A stretch of DNA of 64,000 bases from an uncultured Pelagibacteraceae bacterium (GTDB lineage Bacteria; Pseudomonadota; Alphaproteobacteria; Pelagibacterales; Pelagibacteraceae): NCBI GenBank assembly GCA_902623735.1, contig CACNUU010000003.1, forward strand, positions 33,767 to 97,766, read 5' to 3'. Below are positions 16,765 through 29,956 of this stretch, one piece after another. The position numbers were made by a program, and so were the translations under genes. The notes below the pieces were generated by a model. The model was given only the letters and a program-made list of their open reading frames with translations. It was not told the origin of the DNA and made no database searches. Numbering within the stretch: the first letter of the stretch is position 1; the number at the start of each line of letters is the position of its first letter.

Positions 16765-17263
16765 TTAAGCCCTTAATATAATATTTAAAAATATTGACAA
16801 AAATTATATAGAATAAAAACGTAAAGAAAGTATTCACGAGATAATCCATCAAAATTAAATTATATGAAAAAAATAAAGTTAAAATTGAATAAGTGATCGA
16901 ATTAATCAAACTTATAATAAAAAGAAAATAAAACCAGTCTTTTATTTGATTTGGTCTAATTGTAATATTTCTAAAGTATGAAGTTGCAATACAAATTAAC
17001 ATGTATGATAGACTGCTAATACCTAGGGGTAAACCAACTACTGTGTCATTAATTAGACCAGCTAGGAAAACTAAGAGATAATCAAAATTTTTAATTTCTT
17101 TAATTGTAAAGTAAAAAATTAATATAAATGGAAAATTAAAAGCAAAATATTCAAGATTTAGATAATTAAAATCAAATTCATTTAATACAGAAATAAAAAG
17201 AATAATTACAGGCAAGTATGAATAAACTTTATAATAAAATCCTCTAGTTTTAAGATTAGTCAT
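16757..17263 (-). CDS. mreD: Rod shape-determining membrane protein MreD
   Basis: 168 aa, very hydrophobic, with about five helices, poorly conserved in sequence as is normal for MreD. Recognisable text is FLAGLINDTVVGLPLGISSLSYMLI, the conserved core of the family. It lies between mreC and mrdA with 8-bp overlaps on each side. It is a membrane component of the elongasome. The call rests on position, length and this motif. Confidence 0.85.
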   Translation of the reverse strand: MTNLKTRGFYYKVYSYLPVIILFISVLNEFDFNYLNLEYFAFNFPFILIFYFTIKEIKNFDYLLVFLAGLINDTVVGLPLGISSLSYMLICIATSYFRNITIRPNQIKDWFYFLFIISLINSITYSILTLFFSYNLILMDYLVNTFFTFLFYIIFVNIFKYYIKGLND

Positions 17264-18476
17264 TTTTTTTACCTTTGTTTAAAATACATTTTTTGTATTC
17301 TGGCGTTCCAACTTCAAAACCAGTGCTGAATAACTTTCTTGATTGACATTTTCGACTATAAATTAAGTTTAATCTTAAAAATTCTAATTCATCAGTATCA
17401 ATATTAAATTGTTTGATTTTCTCTTTTTGAATTTCATTTTCATTTTCAAAACTAATCAACCTGTTGTTTAAATCATTAATTTGAGACTTTAAACTTTCAT
17501 TTTCGTTCTTAAATTTTAAATTACTTTGTTCAATAATTGCTAATTCGTCCTCTAATATTTTAAGTTTTGCATCTATTGGTGTTTTTTGATTACTAGATAT
17601 TTCTTGATCTGTTTTTTTAATATCTGTTTTTGTAATTATCTCAGCAAACACATATTTAAGTTGAGAAAAATCACTGTAAAAGTCTACTAGATAACTTTTT
17701 AAATCATCATTTTCGACTATTTTAACTTTCCCTATTGGTATCCCACTTTTGAAAATGGCCCCAGTTCCCGATGTATACACAATACTTTTGTCAGTGAAAT
17801 TATCAAGAACACCGTCTTTGATATATTTGATCGTCGCCGAAGTATCTCCACTTCCAGTGATTATGGCTTGAATATTTTGTGGTGCAATTGTTACTGGAAC
17901 ATTAGAGTTTAAATCTGATAGCAATAAAACCCTTGAAGTTTTATAATTTACTTCAATTACTCTTCCAACTAAATATGACTGGTCATATATATTGGTCCCT
18001 ATTACTATATTATCCTTGCTTCCTTTATTTATAATTATACTTTTTAAAAATGGACTATCATGATCTACTATGATTTTAGCTAATATCTTGTCAGAACTAG
18101 AAACATAATCATTTATCAATTCTTTTAATTCTTTATTTTCATATTGAGTAATTTCACTAAAAATATTTTTTGATTTCAAATCACTTAGTTCATCTTTTTT
18201 TTTTTTATAATCTTTAAAAAATGTTGTGTAGTCACTTATTTCAATAAACGTATCTTTAAGAAAATTTTCTGGTATAGAAACTACAAAAGATGACCTATAA
18301 ACTATTTCATTAATTCCTATTTTTAAATACTTTATCGCTTTGAGCTCTAAGCTAGATAAAATTATAATAGCAATTGAAATAGATACTAGTGTCAACAATG
18401 AAAATTTTTGCTGAGTGCTCTTCTTTAAAAAAGCAGAACGAATTGCTATAATAAAATCATCTCTGCTAGAGGCCAT
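17256..18476 (-). CDS. mreC: Rod shape-determining protein MreC
   Basis: 406 aa. A cytoplasmic N-terminus is followed by one transmembrane helix (about residues 24-45), a short coiled coil, and the periplasmic beta-rich domain with IIINKGSKDNIVIGTNIYDQSYLVGRVIEV, SDLNSNVPVTI and YTSGTGAIFKSGIPIGKV, all characteristic of MreC. An unusually long C-terminal coiled coil (about residues 290-370, repeated E/K/L/N) and a basic tail follow. MreC links MreB filaments to PBP2/RodA. It starts 5 bp after mreB ends and overlaps mreD by 8 bp. Confidence 0.92.
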   Translation of the reverse strand: MASSRDDFIIAIRSAFLKKSTQQKFSLLTLVSISIAIIILSSLELKAIKYLKIGINEIVYRSSFVVSIPENFLKDTFIEISDYTTFFKDYKKKKDELSDLKSKNIFSEITQYENKELKELINDYVSSSDKILAKIIVDHDSPFLKSIIINKGSKDNIVIGTNIYDQSYLVGRVIEVNYKTSRVLLLSDLNSNVPVTIAPQNIQAIITGSGDTSATIKYIKDGVLDNFTDKSIVYTSGTGAIFKSGIPIGKVKIVENDDLKSYLVDFYSDFSQLKYVFAEIITKTDIKKTDQEISSNQKTPIDAKLKILEDELAIIEQSNLKFKNENESLKSQINDLNNRLISFENENEIQKEKIKQFNIDTDELEFLRLNLIYSRKCQSRKLFSTGFEVGTPEYKKCILNKGKKND

Positions 18477-18481
18477 GACTT

Positions 18482-21093
<2,612 letters not shown>

Positions 21094-21100
21094 AATTTAA

Positions 21101-21135
21101 TTTCTTGAATATACAGCCTCTAGTGTAGATTGCAA
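21101..21135 (-). promoter_or_regulatory. Candidate leuA promoter
   Basis: In the 80-bp ilvC-leuA gap, the minus strand has TTGCAA (21130-21135), a 16-bp spacer and TATATT (21108-21113). Initiation would fall near 21101, about 8 bases before the leuA ATG, allowing expression of leuA-mreBCD independent of ilvBHC. Assigned by eye only. Confidence 0.35.
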
Positions 21136-21173
21136 AATAAAATGGCAGTTTCGGCCCAATATGAATATGAATT

Positions 21174-22762
<1,589 letters not shown>

Positions 22763-22764
22763 CT

Positions 22765-24531
22765 CTAAACTAAAGCTTTTCCTTTACCAGTAATTTTATT
22801 ATCATCTTTCTCATTAGGTCCTAAGATCATCTGATTATGAGGCTTGCCAGATGGTATCATTGGAAAACAATTTTCATTAGGATCAACTCGACAATCAAAA
22901 ATTACTGGACCGTCAAAATTAACCATCTCTTCTATCTTAGAGTCAAGTTCACTAGGTTTTTCTGCCATAATACCCTTACATCCGTAAGCTTCCGCCAACT
23001 TAATAAAGTCAGGTAAGGCTTCTGAATAGCTTTCAGAGTAATTTTTTTCATGTAAAAGTTCCTGCCATTGTCTTACCATTCCCATATATTGATTATTTAA
23101 TATAAATATCTTTATTGGTAAGTTGTACTGAACTGCTGTAGACATTTCTTGCATAGTCATTAAGACAGAGGCCTCACCAGCAATGTCGATAACTAGTTTT
23201 TTGGGATGAGCAATTTGCACTCCTACAGCAGCTGGTAAGCCATATCCCATAGTTCCCAATCCTCCAGAAGTCATCCAGCGATTAGGTTTATTAAACTTAT
23301 AATGTTGAGCTGCCCACATCTGGTGCTGACCAACTTCAGTCGTTATAAAAGTATCCTTATCTTTAGTTAATTCGTAAAGTCTTTGAACTGCATGTTGGGG
23401 TTTTATAGTCTCTTCACTGTTTCTAAAATCAAGAGAATTTTTTGCTCTCCATTTTTGAATTTGTTCCCACCATTTTGATATTTTTTGTTTATTTGATTTT
23501 TTCAGATCAATATTTTTACTTTTTAAAGTTTTATTAATTCCTTTAATAATATCTTTAACATCACCAACTAATGCTAAATCAACTTTTATAATTTTATTTA
23601 TTGAGGATGGGTCAATATCAATATGTACTTTTTTTGAGTTAGGAGAAAATTCATCAATTTTTCCAGTAATCCTGTCATCAAATCTTGCTCCAATGTTTAT
23701 TAATAAATCACAATCATGCATCGCATTATTGGCTTCATAGGTTCCATGCATACCAAGCATTCCTAAAAATTGATTATCATCTCCTGGATAAGCGCCTAAG
23801 CCTTGTAGTGTCGAGGTAATTGGAAAACCTGTCATTTGAACCAATTCTCTTAAAACTTCACTGGCCTCAGGACCTGAATTTATTACACCACCTCCAGAAT
23901 AGATAATAGGTTTTTTTGATTTATTCATTAAGTTTATTAACTCATCAATTTCTTTTTGAGAAAAATAATTTAATGATTTACCATTTAATTTTTTAAGGAT
24001 TGTTGGTTTTGAATATTTTATTTTAGCGAATTGAATATCTTTTGGTATATCTACTAAAACTGGTCCTGGTCTTCCCGTTGTTGCAACTTTAAAAGCTTCG
24101 TGGAGAGTTTTCGATAAATCTTTTATATCTTTTACTAACCAATTATGTTTCGTGCAAGGTCTTGTTATTCCGGTTGTGTCACATTCTTGAAATGCATCTG
24201 TGCCAATTAAATGTGTTGGAACTTGCCCTGAAATACATACTAAAGGTACAGAGTCCATATACGCATCTGTTAGAGCGGTAACAACATTAGTTGCACCTGG
24301 CCCTGAAGTAACTAAAACAACTCCAGGCTTCCCAGAAGATCTTGCATAACCTTCTGCAGCATGTCCTGCGCCTTGTTCATGTCTTACTAAAATATGTTTT
24401 ATTGATGAATGATTTTTTAGTTCATCATAAATAGGAAGTACCGCACCACCCGGATATCCAAAAATAAACTCAACTTTTTGGTCCTCAAGACACTTAAAAA
24501 CAATTTCCGCACCTGAATATAATTTAGACAT
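22765..24531 (-). CDS. ilvB: Acetolactate synthase large (catalytic) subunit
   Basis: 588 aa TPP/FAD enzyme. GYPGGAVLPIYDEL (residues 25-38) and the catalytic Glu52 (RHEQGAGHAAEGYAR) are in the N-terminal domain, an FAD domain lies in the middle, and the TPP/Mg domain has AGEASVLMTMQEM with NN at 479-480. At residue 453 the usual Mg-binding aspartate of the GDx motif is glutamate. It makes acetolactate and acetohydroxybutyrate in branched-chain amino acid synthesis. It is first in the ilvB-ilvH-ilvC-leuA run. There is no ribosome binding site before the ATG, and a promoter that would give an almost leaderless transcript lies directly upstream. Confidence 0.95.
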   Translation of the reverse strand: MSKLYSGAEIVFKCLEDQKVEFIFGYPGGAVLPIYDELKNHSSIKHILVRHEQGAGHAAEGYARSSGKPGVVLVTSGPGATNVVTALTDAYMDSVPLVCISGQVPTHLIGTDAFQECDTTGITRPCTKHNWLVKDIKDLSKTLHEAFKVATTGRPGPVLVDIPKDIQFAKIKYSKPTILKKLNGKSLNYFSQKEIDELINLMNKSKKPIIYSGGGVINSGPEASEVLRELVQMTGFPITSTLQGLGAYPGDDNQFLGMLGMHGTYEANNAMHDCDLLINIGARFDDRITGKIDEFSPNSKKVHIDIDPSSINKIIKVDLALVGDVKDIIKGINKTLKSKNIDLKKSNKQKISKWWEQIQKWRAKNSLDFRNSEETIKPQHAVQRLYELTKDKDTFITTEVGQHQMWAAQHYKFNKPNRWMTSGGLGTMGYGLPAAVGVQIAHPKKLVIDIAGEASVLMTMQEMSTAVQYNLPIKIFILNNQYMGMVRQWQELLHEKNYSESYSEALPDFIKLAEAYGCKGIMAEKPSELDSKIEEMVNFDGPVIFDCRVDPNENCFPMIPSGKPHNQMILGPNEKDDNKITGKGKALV

Positions 24532-24567
24532 TTACGCAATCTAGCTGAAGTTGTGCTAATTGGTCAA
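24531..24567 (-). promoter_or_regulatory. Candidate ilvB promoter, near-leaderless
   Basis: Minus strand: TTGACC (24562-24567), 18-bp spacer, TAGATT (24538-24543), then 6 bases to the ATG (24529-24531). Transcription would start at or next to the A of the ATG. It lies in the 53-bp gap between miaA and ilvB, and no Shine-Dalgarno sequence is present, which is consistent. Confidence 0.45.
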
Positions 24568-24584
24568 GGCTAACTACGTAATAA

Positions 24585-25493
24585 CTAAATTTTTTTTAAA
24601 AATTTGTTGAGGCCTGCTGAGTCTATTTTGTTCCAATCCATCATATTACCTCTTGCCCAAGTGGTCTGCCTCTTAGCATATTGTCTTGTCTTTATTGATA
24701 TTTTCTCGATTAATTCGTTTATTTGAATGTTTTGATTAATATAAGCACCAATTTCTCGGACCCCTATAGCTTTTTGAGCAGTTTTTGAGCTTGGTACATT
24801 AAGCTTCATGAATTTTTTGACCTCTAAAATTGCATTATTTTTAATCATATTCTTAGAACGAATGTTAATTTGATTAATCAATTTTTCTCTCGGATAATCT
24901 ATCAAAATTTTATAAAAATCCTCTTTTTCAAAATCTGATTTTGTATTTTTGAACCAATCATACATGGATTTTTTAGTGAACAATTTGACCTCATATGCTC
25001 GAATACTTCTTTGACTATCAAGAGGGTTGATACGCTTTGCGGCTAATGGATCAAGATTCTTTAATCTTGAAAAAAATTTTTTAGGTCCCAATTTCTTATG
25101 TAATTCTCTTATATTTTTTCTTAACTTTATTGGGATATTTGGAATTTTTACCAAACCTTCTGTTAGAGCTTTAAAATATAAACCAGTTCCACCAACGAGT
25201 ATTGGTGTCTTTTTTCTTTTTTTTATTTCCTTAATTTTTTTTTTTACTAATCTAAGCCAATTACCAGTTGAGAAATTTTTTTTTACACTATGAAAACCAT
25301 ACAAGTGATGCTTTATTTTTTTATAGTCAGTCTTGAGGGGTCTGGCAGATAATATCTTTAATTCTTTGTAAATTTGCATACTGTCAGCATTTACAATTTC
25401 ACCATTAATTTTCTTTGCAATTTTTATCGCAAACTTTGATTTTCCTGATGCGGTTGGTCCATAAATTAAAATAATTTTGGATTTTAAATCCAT
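24585..25493 (-). CDS. miaA: tRNA dimethylallyltransferase
   Basis: 302 aa. The P-loop GPTASGKS is at about residues 12-19, DSMQIYKEL binds the tRNA/isopentenyl donor, LVGGTGLYFKAL and RQTTWARGNMMDW complete the family signature. It adds the dimethylallyl group to A37 of tRNAs reading UNN codons. It follows the DegP-type protease gene by 3 bp. Lysine-rich sequence reflects the AT-rich genome. Confidence 0.95.
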   Translation of the reverse strand: MDLKSKIILIYGPTASGKSKFAIKIAKKINGEIVNADSMQIYKELKILSARPLKTDYKKIKHHLYGFHSVKKNFSTGNWLRLVKKKIKEIKKRKKTPILVGGTGLYFKALTEGLVKIPNIPIKLRKNIRELHKKLGPKKFFSRLKNLDPLAAKRINPLDSQRSIRAYEVKLFTKKSMYDWFKNTKSDFEKEDFYKILIDYPREKLINQINIRSKNMIKNNAILEVKKFMKLNVPSSKTAQKAIGVREIGAYINQNIQINELIEKISIKTRQYAKRQTTWARGNMMDWNKIDSAGLNKFLKKI

Positions 25494-25496
25494 GTA

Positions 25497-26906
25497 TTAA
25501 TCTAACTTAACACCAATATATCTTCTTTGGTTTTGACTATTGTATATTACAAAAAGAATAGTTTTTTGATTTGTCTTTAAAACATCTTTGACAACTTTGT
25601 TCAAATCTTCAGATGATTTAATTTTTTTCTTTTGTGCCTCTATTATAATACTATTTACCTCTATTGAATTGAATAGAGGACTATCTTTTTCAATATTTGT
25701 TATTACTAGCCCAGAAGTTTGATTAGGTAAATTTCTTGATTTAATGTCTTCTTTTGAAAGTTTTCTAACTGTAATTTTTAAATCTTTAATTAAAATTTCT
25801 TCTATTTGAACTTCTTTTTCAGCAACCTTAAAATCCTCTGAAGTTTCTAATCTGCCAAGTGTAATCGTTTTAATAATCTCTTTTTTATTTCTCCAAATTT
25901 TTACTTTTACTTTTTTTCCGACAGCTGTTTTTGCTACAATAGTTGGTAATTCTTTCATCTCATTTATAACAACACCATCAAACTCAAGTATAATATCACC
26001 AGCTTTAACACCAGCTTTAGCAGATGGACTATTATCAGCAACACTTGCAACTAATGCACCCATTGGTTTCTCTAAATTCTCAACTTCTGCTATTTCTTTT
26101 GTTACATCTTGAATTCTAACACCAAGCCATCCTCTTTTTGTTTCTCCAAACTCTAACAATTGATTAATTACAATTTTGGCACTATTCGATGGTATTGAAA
26201 ATCCAATACCAATAGATCCGCTTCTTCCTAAAATTGCAGTATTAATTCCAATTACATCTCCATCCATATTAAATAATGGACCACCAGAATTTCCTTGATT
26301 AATTGATGCATCAGTTTGAATATAATCTTCATATCTTGTTAAACCAATTGATCTATTTCTTGCTGAGATTATTCCTGAAGTAACTGTTCCTCCTAATCCA
26401 AATGGATTTCCAATAGCTATTACCCAGTCCCCTATTCTAGCTTTATCAGAGTCTCCAAATTTTACTGGTGTAAATTTTTCTTTTGTATCTAGTTTTAAAA
26501 CAGCAATATCTGATAATGGATCTGCTCCAATTACTTTTGCTTTAAACTCTTTATCACCGTTAACACGAACTATAATATCATCCGCCCCTTGAATAACATG
26601 ATTATTAGTAATAACAATACCATCTTCATCAATAATAAAACCTGAACCCAATGCTGAAGATTGTCTTTCTTGAGGAGTTCCAAATTCCTTAAACATATCT
26701 CCAAAAGGAGACCCTGGAGGAAACTCAAAGCCTGGAAAAGGATTGCTATTTGTTACAACAGTTTGTGTTGTCGAAATATTTACCACAGATGGCATTAATT
26801 TTTCAGCCAAATCAGCAAAAGATGATGGAATGGTTTGAGAGCTTAGATTTTGCGAGAAACCAAAAGTAAAAAATAGAAAACTTATTATGAGTTTAAATTT
26901 TTTCAT
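25497..26906 (-). CDS. degP: Periplasmic DegP/DegQ-type serine protease (Do family)
   Basis: 469 aa. Signal peptide about residues 1-23 (MKKFKLIISFLFFTFGF...). The catalytic triad is His103 (TNNHVI), Asp133 (DPLSDIAVL) and Ser207 (NQGNSGGP). Two PDZ domains follow (about 250-345 and 370-465; the first with GWLGVRIQDV). It degrades or refolds misfolded periplasmic proteins. It lies downstream of hflK-hflC-DUF2065 in one run, the order often seen in alphaproteobacteria, linking periplasmic and membrane quality control. DegP versus DegQ cannot be separated by eye. Confidence 0.92.
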   Translation of the reverse strand: MKKFKLIISFLFFTFGFSQNLSSQTIPSSFADLAEKLMPSVVNISTTQTVVTNSNPFPGFEFPPGSPFGDMFKEFGTPQERQSSALGSGFIIDEDGIVITNNHVIQGADDIIVRVNGDKEFKAKVIGADPLSDIAVLKLDTKEKFTPVKFGDSDKARIGDWVIAIGNPFGLGGTVTSGIISARNRSIGLTRYEDYIQTDASINQGNSGGPLFNMDGDVIGINTAILGRSGSIGIGFSIPSNSAKIVINQLLEFGETKRGWLGVRIQDVTKEIAEVENLEKPMGALVASVADNSPSAKAGVKAGDIILEFDGVVINEMKELPTIVAKTAVGKKVKVKIWRNKKEIIKTITLGRLETSEDFKVAEKEVQIEEILIKDLKITVRKLSKEDIKSRNLPNQTSGLVITNIEKDSPLFNSIEVNSIIIEAQKKKIKSSEDLNKVVKDVLKTNQKTILFVIYNSQNQRRYIGVKLD

Positions 26907-26907
26907 A

Positions 26908-27093
26908 TTAATATTTCATCAAATAAATAATAATGAAACCAATTACTGCAAAGAATAAGCCACCAGTTCTTAATTGACTAGTTGAAACTAATTCTAACTT
27001 TTTAAGCATAAATTTCATTTTTGATGGAAATATGGCATACAAAATTCCTTCAATGAACAAAAAAAGACCAAAAGCAATGATCAATTCTTTCAT
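26908..27093 (-). CDS. DUF2065 family small membrane protein
   Basis: 61 aa with two predicted helices (MKELIIAFGLFLFIEGILYAIFP and TGGLFFAVIGFIIIYLMKY). The pattern ...EG+LYA+FP...+++ML+.L......+LR..GL matches DUF2065, which is regularly found between hflC and a Do-type protease. Function is unknown. It sits 1 bp before degP and 7 bp after hflC. Confidence 0.85.
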   Translation of the reverse strand: MKELIIAFGLFLFIEGILYAIFPSKMKFMLKKLELVSTSQLRTGGLFFAVIGFIIIYLMKY

Positions 27094-27100
27094 AGAAAGA

Positions 27101-27970
27101 TTATTCTGTTTTTGGTTTTATATTTCCAAAAAATTTGAAGAATTCACTATCTGGAGATAATATTAATGATGTTTCTCCTCCAATAAGAGCTTTTTCGTAT
27201 GCCTGCATTGCTCTGTAAAATGCAAAGAACTCAGGGTCTTGTCCAAAAGCATCAGCAAATATTTTATTTCTTTGTCCATCACCCTCACCCTTCATTATCT
27301 CTGATTTTTTTTGAGCATCAGCTAGAATTACCGTTACCTCTTTATCAGCTGTTGAAGTAATCGTTACAGCCATTTCCGCACCTCTTGCTCTAAACTCTTT
27401 TGCTTCTCTTTCCCTCTCAGTTTGCATTCTTCTAAAAATAGCATCACTGTTTGCTTGAGGAAGGTCAGCTCTTTTAATTCTTACATCAACTATCTTAATA
27501 CCAAAGTTTTCTGCCTCAGTATTAACTCCTTCTTGAATTAAAGCCATTTGTTTTGTTCTATCTTCAGAAAGAAGGGTTTGAAGCTCTTGCTGACCTAATA
27601 CGTTTCTTATTCTTGAATTAATAATTGTTGCTAACCTTGATCTTGCAACTCTCTCGTTTCCAACAGATATATAAAATTTTAGTGGGTCGACAATTTGAAA
27701 CCTTGCAAACGCATCAACAATAAGTCTTTTTTGATCTGAAGCAATCACTTCTTCTGGTGGAGTATCTAAATTTAATATTCTTTTATCTAAGTAAACAACA
27801 TTTTGAATAAATGGAATTTTAAAATTTAAACCAGGTTTTAAGATTATTCTTTTTGGATCACCAAATTGTAAAACTATAGCTTGGTTTACCTCTTTAACAA
27901 TAAAAATTGAAAAATATGCAACAACAGCTATTGCAATCAAAATACCAGCAGTTATCTTTCCCATATTCAT
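27101..27970 (-). CDS. hflC: HflC, regulator of FtsH protease
   Basis: 289 aa SPFH/prohibitin-family protein with one N-terminal transmembrane helix (about residues 5-25) and a periplasmic band-7 domain with EVNQAIVLQFGDPKRII, GLNFKIPFIQNVVYLDKR and IINSRIRNVLGQQEL. The later helical part includes QTEREREAKEFRARGAEMA. It forms the HflKC cage around FtsH. The start may be either ATG of MNMGK, six bases apart. It follows hflK by 1 bp. Confidence 0.94.
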   Translation of the reverse strand: MNMGKITAGILIAIAVVAYFSIFIVKEVNQAIVLQFGDPKRIILKPGLNFKIPFIQNVVYLDKRILNLDTPPEEVIASDQKRLIVDAFARFQIVDPLKFYISVGNERVARSRLATIINSRIRNVLGQQELQTLLSEDRTKQMALIQEGVNTEAENFGIKIVDVRIKRADLPQANSDAIFRRMQTEREREAKEFRARGAEMAVTITSTADKEVTVILADAQKKSEIMKGEGDGQRNKIFADAFGQDPEFFAFYRAMQAYEKALIGGETSLILSPDSEFFKFFGNIKPKTE

Positions 27971-27971
27971 T

Positions 27972-29081
27972 TTAGTTAGTCACTTTCTTTTTTAATTCTG
28001 GCAAAGGCAAATAAGGTACAACACCCGATCCAGCATTTTTCTCAATAATAACCTTATCAATATCAGCTAAAACTTTTTCCATTGTTTCTAAATACATTCT
28101 TTCTTGAGTAACAGATTTTGCTTTTTTATACTCATTATAAATAGCCAAAAATCTACTTGCTTCACCTTCAGCTTTAGCAACAACTTCTTTTTTATAGGCC
28201 TCAGCAGCTTGTAAAATTTTTGCAGCTTCCCCTCTAGCTCTTGGAATTACATCATTAGCGTATGCTTCAGCCTCATTTTTAGATCTTTCCATGTCAGCTC
28301 TCGCAGCCTGTACATCTCTGAACGCATCAATAACTTGGTCTGGTGGATCAGCTTTTTGTGTTTGCACTTGGGTAATCTGAATTCCACTTGTATATTCATC
28401 TAATATTTTTTGTATGATTTCTTGTGTATCATTTTCAATCACTGATCTTCCTTCAGTTAAAATTGGCTGAATATCAGATCTTGCAATTACTTCTCTCATT
28501 GCAGTCTCTGCAGCTGCTTTAACTGTTCCCTCTGGGTCTTGAATTTTAAATAAAAAATTTCCTGCATCCTTAATCACCCAAAATACTGAAAAGTCTATAT
28601 TAACAATATTTTCATCACCAGTTAACATTAGGCTTTCTTGCGGGACATCAGCAACTCCACCTGATGATGAAAATCCGCTATCTCTTTCAGATCTAAAACC
28701 GATATCAATTCTGTTTACCTTGGTAACTTTTGGCGTGAGAACAGACTCTATGGGAAAAGGAATGTGATAATTTAATCCAGGTTGAGTAGTTTTTACAAAT
28801 TTACCAAATCTTAATACGACACCTTGCTCATCTGGTAAAACTCTATAAAGACCACTTGCTAACCACACAAAACCTAAAATAATTAAAACTAATATAGCTT
28901 GTTTTCCTCCTGATGAACTTCCGCCCGGTAAAAATTTTTTGATTTTTTCTTGAATTTCTCTTATGATTTTATCAATATCTGGAGGGGTTGGACCTCTTCC
29001 ACTTCCATTTCCACTTCCACTTCCACCTCCTGGGGGTGTTCCCCAAGGGCTTCCGCCTCTTTGTTGAAAATCATCTGACAT
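27972..29081 (-). CDS. hflK: HflK, regulator of FtsH protease
   Basis: 369 aa. A Gly/Pro/Ser-rich cytoplasmic N-terminus (residues 1-60, with GSGSGNGSGRGPTPP) is typical of HflK. One transmembrane helix follows at about 63-80, then a band-7 domain (GLYRVLPDEQGVVLRFGKFV, GLNYHIPFPIESV) and a long helix with RARGEAAKILQAAEAYKKEVVAKAEGEASRF. It assembles with HflC to control access of membrane proteins to FtsH. Divergent from mrp across 50 bp. Confidence 0.94.
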   Translation of the reverse strand: MSDDFQQRGGSPWGTPPGGGSGSGNGSGRGPTPPDIDKIIREIQEKIKKFLPGGSSSGGKQAILVLIILGFVWLASGLYRVLPDEQGVVLRFGKFVKTTQPGLNYHIPFPIESVLTPKVTKVNRIDIGFRSERDSGFSSSGGVADVPQESLMLTGDENIVNIDFSVFWVIKDAGNFLFKIQDPEGTVKAAAETAMREVIARSDIQPILTEGRSVIENDTQEIIQKILDEYTSGIQITQVQTQKADPPDQVIDAFRDVQAARADMERSKNEAEAYANDVIPRARGEAAKILQAAEAYKKEVVAKAEGEASRFLAIYNEYKKAKSVTQERMYLETMEKVLADIDKVIIEKNAGSGVVPYLPLPELKKKVTN

Positions 29082-29131
29082 ATCATATCTATATAGTGTC
29101 TAATTAATTAAAAACAAGTTAAGATCAATTT

Positions 29132-29956
29132 ATGACAGATAAAAAGCCTGAACTAAGTGCCGCAATGAGAAATAAGCCACAATCAAAGATTTTCACAAAA
29201 AATCCAATAATTGGTACGAAATTTACCTTGGCAATCTCTAGTGCAAAAGGTGGTGTTGGTAAATCTACTTTTGCAACTAACCTTGCTCTCGCACTTAAGC
29301 GGATAGGATGTAAAGTTGGATTGCTAGATGCTGATATATATGGCCCCTCTATACCAAAGATGTTTGGTATTAATGAAAAACCAAAAAGTGATGGTCAAAA
29401 ATTAGAACCAATAATTAAATACGATGTTCAATGTATGTCTATTGGCTTTTTAACAGATCAACAAACTCCAATGATTTGGCGAGGACCTATGGTAACAAGT
29501 GCAATTAAAACTTTTACGCAAAAAGTATCTTGGAAAGATTTAGATTTTATAATTGTTGATATGCCTCCTGGAACAGGAGATACACAATTAACTTTTTCTC
29601 AACAAATTAAAATGGATGGAGCTATAATAGTTTCAACTCCTCAAGAAGTAGCTATTCTAGATGTTAAAAGAGGTATAAAGATGTTTGATAAACTTGGAGT
29701 CAATATAATAGGTTTAGTAGACAATATGAGCTGTTTTATTGGAGATGATGGCAAAAAATATAATATTTTTGGTGAGGGCGGTGTTAAAAGAACTGCGGAT
29801 GAATTTCAGAAAGAATTTTTAGGAGAAATACCTATTGATCCAGAAATTGGCAAATATAGTGACGAAGGAACACCTATTGTTGAAAAAATTCCTGATCACA
29901 AAATTTCAAAAATATATTTAAATTTTGCTAATAAAATTAAATCAACTTATCTTTAA
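29132..29956 (+). CDS. mrp: Mrp/ApbC-type Fe-S cluster carrier ATPase
   Basis: 274 aa. The deviant Walker [12 protein letters not shown] (residues 38-47), [33 protein letters not shown] and [14 protein letters not shown] mark the Mrp/NBP35 family. It carries 4Fe-4S clusters to apoproteins. It lacks the N-terminal MIP18-type domain of larger Mrp proteins, starting the ATPase core after about 30 residues. The C-terminal CxxC that bridges the cluster in E. coli and NBP35 is absent: the loop reads [17 protein letters not shown] with a single cysteine. Its end overlaps the thyX end by 20 bp (convergent). Confidence 0.9.
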   Translation: MTDKKPELSAAMRNKPQSKIFTKNPIIGTKFTLAISSAKGGVGKSTFATNLALALKRIGCKVGLLDADIYGPSIPKMFGINEKPKSDGQKLEPIIKYDVQCMSIGFLTDQQTPMIWRGPMVTSAIKTFTQKVSWKDLDFIIVDMPPGTGDTQLTFSQQIKMDGAIIVSTPQEVAILDVKRGIKMFDKLGVNIIGLVDNMSCFIGDDGKKYNIFGEGGVKRTADEFQKEFLGEIPIDPEIGKYSDEGTPIVEKIPDHKISKIYLNFANKIKSTYL

